Positions 53,373 through 61,870 of a stretch of DNA of 64,000 bases are shown here, in pieces (within the stretch, counting starts at the first letter, position 1; every line of letters begins with the position of its first letter). The translations under genes were made by a program, and so were the position numbers. The DNA is taken from positions 1-64,000 of the forward strand of contig CAYRGG010000018.1 in assembly GCA_964423745.1 (NCBI GenBank). The letters run 5' to 3'. Under the pieces are notes generated by a model. The model worked only from the letters and a program-made list of their open reading frames with translations, ran no database searches and had not been told where the DNA came from. The stretch comes from CAYRGG01 sp964423745 (GTDB lineage: Bacteria; Pseudomonadota; Gammaproteobacteria; Competibacterales; Competibacteraceae).

Positions 53373-53407
53373 GCTTGATGGCGACCTTCCGGGTCGCCAA
53401 CACCCCC
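53345..53407. repeat. Core-family repeat copy 3, overlapping the end of the RND permease gene
   Basis: Contains GGACGCCGTGAATACTTCC (53348-53366), a spacer and the hairpin GGCGACC/GGTCGCC (53380-53398). It aligns base by base with the reverse of the 35783 repeat and with the 61704 repeat. The hairpin may also serve as terminator for the RND operon. Confidence 0.75.
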
Positions 53408-53487
53408 TTCACGAGCGACCCAGCCCCGTTTTTCGCTCTGTTCTCGAATTGACTGAATTATCTATAACAAATCTTAAAAATCAACGA

Positions 53488-54894
53488 TCATCCTAACAAG
53501 TTCCTTAATTCGTCAAACGATGCTTGCAGGTCACCTTGAAAATCATCCATGTCGGGCATGATTTCTTGGCAAGCGGTAACGCCGATGGACAGGGTATCGC
53601 GATAGCTGGTAATCACTATGATGAGGCCGAGTCCATCAAAGACAGGCGCCATACCAAAACTGTAGGCCAGGGGTGTGCCGCCTAAGTAAAGAGTTTCCCC
53701 AGTTCCAGGCACATTGGTGATAAATAAATTGAAAAACGGTCCCAGCCGCTCGGGCACATTAAGACGGCTGTAGAGACGAATGGCCGGTGTAGCCATGGTG
53801 GACGGAATGGTTTCGAGAAACTTTTCAGGTCTTAAGTGTTGCGTATAGGTTTTGGCATTGGTTACGTTGGCGTGGATTAACTGAAGTCGCTTAAGGGGAT
53901 CGGCTTCATCGGTAGCTAAAGACACCAGCATGGCGGAAACTTGGTTGCCCATTTCATCCCATTTACCTTGAGGTCGGGTTGAAATGGGCACCATGGTGAC
54001 CAGCGGTTTGTTGGGCAACGCCAGCTTTCTATCCAGGTAGCGGCGCAGGGCGCCTCCACAAATAGCCAGTAAAACGTCATTGACAGTCGTGTCTGGCACA
54101 ATACTTCGAAGGGCTGCGATCTGTCGTAATGGAAAGACCAAACCACGAAAAATACGTTTAGGCGTAACAGCGGTATTAAAGGGGGTTGTGGGCGCCGTCA
54201 ATGGCAATGGCGGCAGAGGTATATTACGCAGCAGCCGTTGCTTGATAACCTGCATGGCGCCTCCAGTAAGCTCTCTCGCCACCTTGGCTAAGTAAAATGG
54301 CTGGCTGATGGTGGCGCTTGCCGCCTGCGCTAGTAATTGCAGTGGGTTGGGCAATGGCTCCGGTTTCCAAGAGATAGGCTTGCCCGATTCAGGATTGTGG
54401 GGCGTTGCGTCCAACAATGCCCACACCATTTCTTCTCCAGAAACCCCGTCCACAGCAGCATGGTGAACTTTGATAATAAGCGCAAAGGAGCCAGGCGCAA
54501 CCCCCTCGATGGCGTTTAAACCTTCGACGAAGGTGATGTGCCAAAGGGGACGCTGCCTATCTAGGGCTTGGCCAAATACCTCCCCAGCAAGTTGCAGCAG
54601 GGTCTTTTGGTCCCCTGGGTTCGGTAGGGACCGATGGGTTAAATGAGCATCCAGGTTAAAGCGGGGTTCGTCGATCCAATAGGGATGATCGAGATTGAAA
54701 GGTACCGTTACAAGGTGTTGGCGAAAGGTGCGGGCCGTGTCTAGGCGAGTTTCCAGATGGTCTCGGAAGTCAAAGAAACTAGAGGGCCTTGTTTGCTTGG
54801 CGGCATCAAAAACATAGACGCCACCCACATGCATGGGCGCCCGCGGTGATTCTAGGTAAATAAAGGCCGCGTCCAGGTTAGTCAGTTTTTGCAT
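53488..54894 (-). CDS. Wax ester synthase / diacylglycerol acyltransferase (WS/DGAT)
   Basis: A bifunctional acyltransferase that makes wax esters or triacylglycerols as storage lipid at the inner membrane. The 468 residues contain the active-site motif HHAAVDG (about 144-150), preceded by FALIIK, and the conserved C-terminal NVPGTGETLYLGG and the GLGIIIVITSY-like strand (GLGLIIVITS). Length and motif order match the family. It suggests the organism stores neutral lipid, which is frequent in marine and sulfur-oxidising gammaproteobacteria. Confidence 0.92.
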   Translation of the reverse strand: MQKLTNLDAAFIYLESPRAPMHVGGVYVFDAAKQTRPSSFFDFRDHLETRLDTARTFRQHLVTVPFNLDHPYWIDEPRFNLDAHLTHRSLPNPGDQKTLLQLAGEVFGQALDRQRPLWHITFVEGLNAIEGVAPGSFALIIKVHHAAVDGVSGEEMVWALLDATPHNPESGKPISWKPEPLPNPLQLLAQAASATISQPFYLAKVARELTGGAMQVIKQRLLRNIPLPPLPLTAPTTPFNTAVTPKRIFRGLVFPLRQIAALRSIVPDTTVNDVLLAICGGALRRYLDRKLALPNKPLVTMVPISTRPQGKWDEMGNQVSAMLVSLATDEADPLKRLQLIHANVTNAKTYTQHLRPEKFLETIPSTMATPAIRLYSRLNVPERLGPFFNLFITNVPGTGETLYLGGTPLAYSFGMAPVFDGLGLIIVITSYRDTLSIGVTACQEIMPDMDDFQGDLQASFDELRNLLG

Positions 54895-54973
54895 TTTCTT
54901 TTGAGATGTGGGTGGATTTGCTCAAGCGTAAAGATCGGTAAAGGGGATCGCAAAATCCACATTTGAAGAGTAA

Positions 54974-55348
54974 TCAACCGTTTTTGGCTACTTTAAGAAG
55001 TTGTTTATCTAACGTGACAAGCCTTGCTCCAATTTTCTGGGCCAGCCACAGATAGCTAGCATCGTAGATCGTTAAATTTGTGCGCTGGGCTAAGGTAACG
55101 GTTTCAATATGATTCACCGTCACGAGTTCAATTGACAGCCGACCGGCGAACCCCAATGCGGCCAATAGTTGCACCGACTGGCCGGGGTTATTGCGAATTT
55201 TCTTCAAACCTATGCTGGCCAGTTCGTACCATAACAGCGACGGAGCGATCAGTGATGCATCTGATAATTCTTGAGCCATCCTTTTTGCGTTAGGTTCGTC
55301 GAAGACAAGGGCGCCGAGTGCCGACGCATCCACTACTTTAGTGGGCAT
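54974..55348 (-). CDS. PIN-domain toxin (VapC/FitB-like)
   Basis: An endoribonuclease toxin of 124 residues. The PIN acidic residues are in VVDASALGALVF (first Asp), YELASI (Glu) and TIYDASYLWLA (Asp), followed by LVTLDKQL. All catalytic positions are present. The frame extends upstream to 55399, but the ATG at 55348 lies in the last codons of the antitoxin gene (overlap 11 bases), so the shorter PTKVVDASAL start is preferred. It forms an intact type II toxin-antitoxin pair, unlike the decayed pair at 19 kb. Confidence 0.85.
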   Translation of the reverse strand: MPTKVVDASALGALVFDEPNAKRMAQELSDASLIAPSLLWYELASIGLKKIRNNPGQSVQLLAALGFAGRLSIELVTVNHIETVTLAQRTNLTIYDASYLWLAQKIGARLVTLDKQLLKVAKNG

Positions 55349-55574
55349 CACGATCCTTTCGCACCATGGCGGCCGATTCCGAAGCTGTTTTGAGTTCAAG
55401 ACTCTGGATTTCCGCCAACAGGTCTAAAGGCGATAGGGGCTTCTCTGGATTAACTGCTTGTTCAATGATCGCCATGAGTTCGCCTTGTAGCGATCGATGA
55501 TTTTTAAGGGCTCTTTTTCGTAGTTCCTCAGCCATATAATCTGGAACATTCTTTATGGATAAATTGACGCTCAT
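55338..55574 (-). CDS. FitA-like ribbon-helix-helix antitoxin
   Basis: A DNA-binding antitoxin of 78 residues. An N-terminal ribbon-helix-helix (LSIKNVPDYMAEELRKRA and NHRSLQGELMAIIEQA) is followed by a toxin-binding tail with Leu, Ser and Glu. It would autorepress the operon and block the PIN toxin that overlaps its 3' end. Confidence 0.85.
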   Translation of the reverse strand: MSVNLSIKNVPDYMAEELRKRALKNHRSLQGELMAIIEQAVNPEKPLSPLDLLAEIQSLELKTASESAAMVRKDRDAH

Positions 55575-55627
55575 GACTATAACTCCGAAGACAATAAGTT
55601 CCAGTTTGGTTCCAAAATGAATTCATG

Positions 55628-56017
55628 TCAATAAAACGAAAGAATTTTGACATGTGCTTGAATGCGTGTCAGAGCAATTTTGCATACGTAAGCGTAGGGG
55701 AAAGCAATAAACGGTATTTCAAAAATAAGTCGACAACGCTGACTATCCAGCGCTTCTAAGCGATGCCCGGTGGCGGGTATACCCGCCACTCGCCAGGACC
55801 AATAGGTGTGTTCTATAAAATCAGTGATAGTAAAACCGACCCAAACACCCAGTGATGTTTGAATGCGGCCTGTCGAATGCAAACCAATATAGCGATCGGG
55901 ACAAATGACGGCCCGTACCGAGGGACCCCAGACAGGCCATTGTTGGGTATCGACGAGTAGGTTCCAAACGTTAGCCGCTGAACTATCGATCACGCGACTG
56001 ACTGTTATCGATCCCAA
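55628..56017 (-). CDS. SRPBCC-family protein
   Basis: A small START/Bet v 1-like protein of 129 residues: TVSRVIDSSAANVWNLLVDT at the N-terminus and the segment WPVWGPSVRAVICPD match SRPBCC proteins, which bind hydrophobic ligands or lipids. The C-terminus is short and contains a possible hydrophobic region. TTG start at 56017, 13 bases inside the end of the upstream gene in another frame. Function not known; overlap with the secreted-protein gene suggests a single transcript. Confidence 0.7.
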   Translation of the reverse strand: MGSITVSRVIDSSAANVWNLLVDTQQWPVWGPSVRAVICPDRYIGLHSTGRIQTSLGVWVGFTITDFIEHTYWSWRVAGIPATGHRLEALDSQRCRLIFEIPFIAFPYAYVCKIALTRIQAHVKILSFY

Positions 56018-56856
56018 CGGTTGTAGTTCCTATAGCGATTCCAGCCATTGTGGTTTCTACGGTGTCCAGGGGGATAGGGGGCATAACCCCGATCATAACG
56101 ATGGCCCCAGTAACCCCGACCTGATGGACGGCATTCGGCAATACCTCGTTGGCAAAGGGTTTCTTGCCACTCATATTTAAACACATAACGCGCCATGGCT
56201 TCCCTTTGCGGTTCGAATTCCACCCGTCGCGTGGGTGACCATTCTTCGTCACCAAAGCCTGTGCCGGGTTCAGAAAAAAAGCCAGGACTACCTGAAAAGC
56301 TACGCTTTTTTTGATTGGAACGTTTTTCGTCCTGGTAATAGGGGGGTTGTTGAGGTTGATAATAATAAGGTCTTGCTTCTTGATAGACCGCGGCAGAAAT
56401 AATGCCCATGGCGGTGTAATCGTCCCAAGCCCCGGCGTAAGAGTTTTCCGCATCTGTGAAATAGAAACGGTTTACCTGATCCTTGCCGGTACGCCAACCG
56501 CTGTAAGTGGTTTCTTGATAGGGTTCTAAGATATACATGCGTTCATCGGGCGCCAATTGGGAAGGATCTCCCGAGATAATATTACGTCCGTCCACGGCAA
56601 TCACGATACCCAGCCGTTGCCGGGTACGATTGCGTACCTGAATAGCGTAGGGTTGGCCGGGATTCGCCTCAAGATAGGCGCGGTAGGCGCGGGGTCCCGA
56701 GTCCCGCAAGGGGTATTGATTAAGTTGGCGACCCTGATCGTCGATTATTCGAATGTCAACGGCATCGCCATTTCTCTCCCAAGCTTGAGCACTGACAGGG
56801 ATAAGTGAAGTCAACAAGACAGCAAAGAGAAGATAGCGGAAAAGAAAGTTAAACAT
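56005..56856 (-). CDS. Exported protein of unknown function with a Tyr/Arg/Pro-rich tail
   Basis: The 283 residues start with a signal peptide (about 1-25, ending AQAWE). The middle has a recognisable conserved beta region (YAIQVRNRTRQRLGIVIAVD and GRNIISGDPSQLAPDERMY), also seen in other secreted gammaproteobacterial proteins. From about 165 on the sequence is low complexity, rich in Tyr, Pro, Gln, Arg and Gly, with a terminal repeat of Asn, Arg, Trp and Tyr. I do not know the function. It overlaps the SRPBCC gene at its 3' end. Confidence 0.7.
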   Translation of the reverse strand: MFNFLFRYLLFAVLLTSLIPVSAQAWERNGDAVDIRIIDDQGRQLNQYPLRDSGPRAYRAYLEANPGQPYAIQVRNRTRQRLGIVIAVDGRNIISGDPSQLAPDERMYILEPYQETTYSGWRTGKDQVNRFYFTDAENSYAGAWDDYTAMGIISAAVYQEARPYYYQPQQPPYYQDEKRSNQKKRSFSGSPGFFSEPGTGFGDEEWSPTRRVEFEPQREAMARYVFKYEWQETLCQRGIAECRPSGRGYWGHRYDRGYAPYPPGHRRNHNGWNRYRNYNRWDR

Positions 56857-56980
56857 AAGGTGCTCCTAAACATTGTGTTTTTTATAAATCATTTCCGCTT
56901 TAGCCTACTGAAATTTTCTGAATGTGTGCTGAATTGTCTGGTCAACTGGAAACAAGATAGCCTAGGTTAGCGACCCGTTT

Positions 56981-57011
56981 TCCGCGTGGGCAACAAGTTG
57001 CCTACCCTACG
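56981..57011. repeat. Dispersed palindromic repeat, copy 2 of 2
   Basis: Thirty of 31 bases match 26-56. The single change (C to T) breaks one pair of the GTGGGCAAC/GTTGCCCAC palindrome. It lies between the SLC13 gene and the exported-protein gene. Confidence 0.75.
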
Positions 57012-57023
57012 CATCGGATGATG

Positions 57024-58796
57024 TTACGGATAAAAGGGCCATAGCAGAGGCGCCAATAAAACCACCACAAGACCCGCTATGATGTTCAACGGTCCGCCAA
57101 TGCGTAAATAATCAGCAAACCGATAACCGCCAACACTGTAAACCATTAAATTAGTCTGATAACCCATTGGTGTGGCAAAACTCGCTGAACCTCCCATCAT
57201 GACAGCGATTACAAAGGGTAAATAACTCACTCCTAAGCTCTCAGCGGTAGCCATCACGATGGGAAACATCAGTACAGCCACCGCGTTGTTGGTAATGATT
57301 TCAGTAAATAGAGACGTCAACATATACACACAGGCTAGTACTAACCAAGGATTGTTCCCAGCTAAGCCGATAAAGCTGTCGGCCATTGTCTCCGCGGCAT
57401 GGGTTACTTCTAAGGCTTTGCCTAAGGCAAACGCTGACGCGATGGCCAATAGAATACGTTCATCGATGCTACGGCGGGCGGCTTCTAACGTGCAACAACC
57501 GCTTAGTAAGGTTAACGCCGCGCCCCACATAGCCGCTGTCAGAATACTGAGCCAACCCAGTGACACGCTAATGACAATGCCTGCTAGGATGGCCCAGGAG
57601 CGCCAGGCCCGCTCATGACGGGGAGGGGCGGAGTCCTTAATAGGGCTTATCAACAGAAAGCTGCGGGAATGCCGGTGCCGTTCTACGAAAGATGGCCGAG
57701 TTTCTAAGAGTAACGTATCCGCGGGTTGCAAACGAATATTACCCAGTTTGCCGGGAATCCGCTGACCATTCCGAGCAACGGCAATGACCGAGGCGCCGTA
57801 GACCGTTCGAAAGCGGCCGTTACGGATAGTTTCCCCTAGCAAGGGGCACTGGGAGGCGACGACCACTTCCACGAGGCAGCGCTCTGGATAGCCATCTTTC
57901 AAGTGGAAGGCGCGTTCTGTGGAGGGTCTAAGCCCTCTAATCTTTTGTAATTCCACAATGGCTTCCGTCAGTCCCACGAATACCAGCCGGTCATTCGCCC
58001 GTAGACGTTCGTGGGGGCCTACTGCGGCGATAATTCGCTTATCCCGTTCGATTTCCACTAAATACAAGCTATCTAAGTGGCGCAAACCGGCTTTCTCTAC
58101 GGTGTTTCCCACTAACGGACCGTTGGCTTCCACGGTCATTTCCAAGGTGTATTCTTTGGGATCCCTAAAGGTTGCAGTGGCGGGTAGTCGAGCCGGTAAA
58201 AGCCGTTGTCCCACTAACATCAGATAGGTCAATCCGACAAGGGCAGTGGGTAGCCCCACCCAAGCAATATCAAACATGCCAAGCCCTGGTTTACCGTCAC
58301 CGATAAGCAAGCCGTTGACTAGTAAATTGGTGCTGGTGCCGATAAGGGTGCAGGTACCCCCCAGGATAGAAGCGTAGCTTAAGGGAAGTAATAACTTAGA
58401 TGGGGAAATCTGTAACCGCTTAGCCCAGGTTAAAACAGCAGGAATAAATGTTGCTACCAGGGGGGTGTTGTTCATAAAGGCGCTCATAAAGCTGACTGGC
58501 AGCATCAGTCGTGCTTGCGCACCTAAAAAAGTTTTTGGAAAGCCCAACAGATAACGCACCAATAATGCGATGCCGCCGGTTTCTCGAACCCCGGCTGCGA
58601 CGATATACAACAAGGCAATGGTGAAAACACCTTCATTAGCAAATCCGTTGAGGGCTTCAGCCGGGGTTAAGACCCCCGTTGTCAAGAGTAAAATAAGACC
58701 ACTGAATAAAATGATTTCGGGAGTAATAGGCGCAATAATCAACATCGCCATGCACAGCAGGGCAACGGTAATCGCCAACCAGGCGTCTAAGCTCAA
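57024..58796 (-). CDS. SLC13/DASS-family transporter with two RCK_C (TrkA-C) domains
   Basis: A sodium- or proton-coupled anion transporter of 590 residues. The two membrane halves carry the family hairpin motifs: FMNNTPLVA and IGTSTNLLVNG in the first, ITNNAVAVLMFP and ATPMGYQTNLM in the second. Between them (about 205-375) are two TrkA-C-like regulatory domains, as in the YfbS/SdcS-like sulfate and dicarboxylate group. The substrate could be sulfate, a dicarboxylate or another small anion; the motifs do not decide. Confidence 0.88.
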   Translation of the reverse strand: MSLDAWLAITVALLCMAMLIIAPITPEIILFSGLILLLTTGVLTPAEALNGFANEGVFTIALLYIVAAGVRETGGIALLVRYLLGFPKTFLGAQARLMLPVSFMSAFMNNTPLVATFIPAVLTWAKRLQISPSKLLLPLSYASILGGTCTLIGTSTNLLVNGLLIGDGKPGLGMFDIAWVGLPTALVGLTYLMLVGQRLLPARLPATATFRDPKEYTLEMTVEANGPLVGNTVEKAGLRHLDSLYLVEIERDKRIIAAVGPHERLRANDRLVFVGLTEAIVELQKIRGLRPSTERAFHLKDGYPERCLVEVVVASQCPLLGETIRNGRFRTVYGASVIAVARNGQRIPGKLGNIRLQPADTLLLETRPSFVERHRHSRSFLLISPIKDSAPPRHERAWRSWAILAGIVISVSLGWLSILTAAMWGAALTLLSGCCTLEAARRSIDERILLAIASAFALGKALEVTHAAETMADSFIGLAGNNPWLVLACVYMLTSLFTEIITNNAVAVLMFPIVMATAESLGVSYLPFVIAVMMGGSASFATPMGYQTNLMVYSVGGYRFADYLRIGGPLNIIAGLVVVLLAPLLWPFYP

Positions 58797-58830
58797 GAAT
58801 CCCTCCTAAAAATGGAGCGCGGGTCGCCTT

Positions 58831-59130
58831 TTAGAGGGTTTCCGTGTTGCTAACCGTATGGATTTGCAAAATAGGTTGATCGGCAATCAATGGGGGCATT
58901 TTATCCATAAACGCTTTGAAATGAGAAGATGCGGAATGCCCCTCGATGGCTGCTTGATCAGCCCATTCTTCGTAAAATAGGATAGTGTTGTCACTAACCT
59001 GATCGGCAAATACGCTATAACTCAGACAGCCTTCTTCTGCTCGGGAATGTTTGACCAAATCCCGAGCTAAGCCTATGAGTTCGTCCTTATGTTCTAGTTT
59101 AACAGTGAGTTTTGCTGTGATAATAAACAT
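58831..59130 (-). CDS. Antibiotic-biosynthesis-monooxygenase (ABM)-fold protein, YgiN-like
   Basis: A small dimeric ferredoxin-like barrel protein of 99 residues (putative quinol monooxygenase). The blocks FIITAKLTVKLEHKDELI, VKHSRAEEGCLSYSVF and ILFYEEWADQAAIEGH are typical. The frame opens at 59151, but AAAAGG lies seven bases before the ATG at 59130, which gives the usual start. It is divergent from argS. Confidence 0.87.
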   Translation of the reverse strand: MFIITAKLTVKLEHKDELIGLARDLVKHSRAEEGCLSYSVFADQVSDNTILFYEEWADQAAIEGHSASSHFKAFMDKMPPLIADQPILQIHTVSNTETL

Positions 59131-59223
59131 GATGTTACCTTTTTTCCTCAAAGTAAGTGCTAGGGTTCGGTCTGTGTTAATGTTTAGAATAGGCGTTTTA
59201 GTGATGCCTTTACTAGAGGATTT

Positions 59224-60987
59224 ATGTTAAAAGCTCACCTACAGCAGCTTATTAGTCAAGCGCTGCAACGCCTGCAAGACGCTGGCGCGTTTCCCGCTGC
59301 GCTGGATTTTGCCATAATTTTAGAACGTACGCGGGATCATACCCATGGGGATTTCGCCAGCAACTGTGCCATGGTGCTGGCTAAAACGCTGCGCCAGAAA
59401 CCCCGGGATTTGGCTCAGATGATTGTCAAAGCGCTACCGGCTTCGGAGCAAGTTGCGCGGGTGGAAATCGCCGGGCCCGGTTTTATCAATTTTTTTCTCA
59501 CGCCTGTTGCCTATCATGGCAACGTTGCAGAAATCTTAGCTCAAGGTGAAGGTTTTGGCCGTAGTACGCTAGGCGCTGGCAAACGGGTACAAGTGGAATT
59601 TGTCTCCGCTAATCCCACCGGTCCTCTCCATGTGGGTCATGGTCGTGGCGCGGCTTTTGGGGCAACCGTGGCTAATCTGCTGGAAGCGGTGGGCTTTCGA
59701 GTGCATCGGGAATACTATGTGAATGACGCCGGACGTCAGATGGACATCCTCGCCGCCAGTGTTTGGTTGCGATATTTAGAACTTTGCCAAGAGCCGGTGA
59801 TATTTCCTAGCAACGGTTATCGGGGCGCTTATGTGCATGATATTGCTGCGGTGCTCCATGCCGAGCATGGCGCGACTTATACAGCGCCTGCCGCCACGGT
59901 TATGGCCGATCTGCCCGCCGATGAAACCCAGGGGGGCGATAAAGAAACCCATATTGACGCGCTAATTCAACGGGCGAAGGCGTTGCTGGGTGATAACCGC
60001 TATCGATATGTTTTTGAATTAGCTTTAAATCGCATCCTCGATGACATCCGCGATGATTTACAGGCTTTCGGCGTCACCTACGATGAGTGGTACGCGGAGC
60101 GCACTCTGGCGGAATCCGGCGCTACCAACCGGGTCATTGCTAAACTCCGGGAAACGGAGCATATCTATGAGCGCGATGGGGCATTGTGGTTTCGCTCCAG
60201 CGACTTTGGAGACGAAAAAGATCGGGTCGTACAGCGGGAAAACGGACAAACCACTTATTTTGCCTCGGACATCGCTTACCATCTGGAAAAGTTCGAACGG
60301 GGTTTTGAACAAGTCATCGATGTGTGGGGCGCAGACCACCATGGCTATGTGCCGCGGGTCAAGGCAGCCCTTCAGGTCATGGGACTAGATCCACACCACT
60401 TACATGTTTTATTGGTGCAGTTTGCCATCCTTTACCGCAGTGGTGTGCGGGCGCAAATGTCAACCCGATCTGGAGAATTCGTGACTTTAAGAGAATTGCG
60501 TCAAGAAGTCGGTAAAGATGCGGCGCGGTTTTTTTATGTGCTGCGTAGAAGTGAACAACACCTGGATTTTGATTTGGATTTGGCGAAAACCCAATCGAAA
60601 GACAATCCTGTTTACTATATTCAATATGCCCATGCCCGGGTGTGCAGCGTCATGGCGAAATTAGCCGAGAAAAAAGACGTCCATGATCCTGCTCGTGGGA
60701 CAGCCAACCTGGTGCGTTTGGACGAGGCCCACGAACAGGCATTGCTAGTGGCCTTATCCCGCTACCCTGAAGTGCTCGAAGCGGCGGCCCTGAATCATGA
60801 ACCCCATCAGGTTGCCCATTACCTACGGGAACTGGCCATGGGTTTTCATACCTATTATAACGATCATAGAGTGTTGGTGGATGATCCTGCGCTGCGAGAT
60901 GCGCGTTTGAATTTAAGTCTCGCGGTACGTCAGGTGATACGTAATGGGCTTAGTTTATTGGGTGTTTCGGCGCCGGAGGTGATGTGA
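59224..60987 (+). CDS. argS: Arginyl-tRNA synthetase
   Basis: A class I aminoacyl-tRNA synthetase that charges tRNA-Arg with arginine in the cytoplasm. The N-terminal Add-1 domain recognises the D-loop. The HIGH motif is HVGHGRG (about 138-144) after VEFVSANPTGP, and the KMSKS position is the degenerate MSTRSG seen in many bacterial ArgRS. The C-terminal anticodon domain is complete, ending in SLLGVSAPEVM. The ATG has GAGG upstream, and the stop overlaps the next gene (GTGA). The 587-residue length is normal. Confidence 0.98.
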   Translation: MLKAHLQQLISQALQRLQDAGAFPAALDFAIILERTRDHTHGDFASNCAMVLAKTLRQKPRDLAQMIVKALPASEQVARVEIAGPGFINFFLTPVAYHGNVAEILAQGEGFGRSTLGAGKRVQVEFVSANPTGPLHVGHGRGAAFGATVANLLEAVGFRVHREYYVNDAGRQMDILAASVWLRYLELCQEPVIFPSNGYRGAYVHDIAAVLHAEHGATYTAPAATVMADLPADETQGGDKETHIDALIQRAKALLGDNRYRYVFELALNRILDDIRDDLQAFGVTYDEWYAERTLAESGATNRVIAKLRETEHIYERDGALWFRSSDFGDEKDRVVQRENGQTTYFASDIAYHLEKFERGFEQVIDVWGADHHGYVPRVKAALQVMGLDPHHLHVLLVQFAILYRSGVRAQMSTRSGEFVTLRELRQEVGKDAARFFYVLRRSEQHLDFDLDLAKTQSKDNPVYYIQYAHARVCSVMAKLAEKKDVHDPARGTANLVRLDEAHEQALLVALSRYPEVLEAAALNHEPHQVAHYLRELAMGFHTYYNDHRVLVDDPALRDARLNLSLAVRQVIRNGLSLLGVSAPEVM

Positions 60988-61619
60988 GTATTAAACGCGA
61001 TTATAAACCTGCCTCGTCCTGGAAGAGGCGTCGTCGCTTGCGCCTGCATGGTTTATTGGTTATTACGTTAGTCGTCATAGGGCTTTTCGGCACTTTGTGG
61101 GTGTATTTAAGTCGCGATACCTCGTTGGAGGTGGCTTTTTCAAATGCTGTCGTGGACAGCCCTGAATCCCCGACACCCCTTAAACCACCGGCGCCGCCAA
61201 AACCCAAGTATGATTTTTACAATGTTTTGCCAGAACGACCACCGATTGTTCCTCCCGAGGAAGACACAGCGACAGATTCAGCACCTCCTGTAGTGCCGCA
61301 ACCTGCCGAGACAGCGTCAAGCACCACGGCCCCCACAAATCCATCCTCTGATACATCACCCCTTGCAACCCAAACACCGCCAAGCTCCAGTTACTTTGTC
61401 CAAGCCGGGTCTTTTCGAAACCTTGCGGATGCAGATCGACGTAAAGCGTTCATCGCCATGTTGGGAGTTTCAGCGCAAATACAAACTTTTGAGCGAGGAG
61501 ACGGCACAACCCTCCATCGCGTTCGAATTGGACCTCTTAATGACCTACAGGCGGTGGAAAACCTCCGCCAGCGTCTCGATGAAAACGATATTTCGTCCAT
61601 CGCGATCCGTACCCAGTAA
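60984..61619 (+). CDS. SPOR-domain protein, FtsN-like
   Basis: A 211-residue bitopic membrane protein: a basic cytoplasmic start (KRDYKPASSWKRRRRLR), a membrane helix (about 24-46), a periplasmic linker rich in Pro, Thr, Ser and Glu, and a C-terminal SPOR domain (about 135-210) that binds denuded glycan at the division site. The GTG start has GGAGGTGAT just before it and overlaps the argS stop. The argS-ftsN-like pair is a frequent gammaproteobacterial arrangement, which supports a division role. Confidence 0.9.
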   Translation: MSIKRDYKPASSWKRRRRLRLHGLLVITLVVIGLFGTLWVYLSRDTSLEVAFSNAVVDSPESPTPLKPPAPPKPKYDFYNVLPERPPIVPPEEDTATDSAPPVVPQPAETASSTTAPTNPSSDTSPLATQTPPSSSYFVQAGSFRNLADADRRKAFIAMLGVSAQIQTFERGDGTTLHRVRIGPLNDLQAVENLRQRLDENDISSIAIRTQ

Positions 61620-61703
61620 CCGTAGCTGTGGCTAAGGAATTTGCAACAGCAGTTGGGTGGGTATTTTATTTGTATAATTGATAAATAAGTACTTGCCTAT
61701 AAA

Positions 61704-61797
61704 TTATCCGGTGTTATATCAGGAACGCTGTGAATACGTCCATGTACGCTCCATCGCCGTCTCCCAACGGCGAAGGCCCTTCCATAACACCGGATAA
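61704..61797. repeat. MITE-like palindromic repeat (core family copy 2)
   Basis: Perfect 14-bp terminal inverted repeats (TTATCCGGTGTTAT at 61704-61717, complement at 61784-61797) flank the core family sequence GGAACGCTGTGAATACGTCC (61722-61741) and a hairpin CGCCGT/ACGGCG (61755-61772). It lies between the SPOR gene and the channel gene. About 94 bases, no coding capacity. Confidence 0.75.
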
Positions 61798-61870
61798 CTT
61801 AGGGCGTTTTACTTAGTTTTATTAATTGATTAATTAAACTGGCAGTATTTGTGCGCATCTGGCGGTGATT

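Noticed and set aside
56211..56225. GGTTCGAATTCCACC resembling a tRNA T-loop
   Set aside because: It is inside a coding region and no cloverleaf can be formed around it. No tRNA gene was found in the window.
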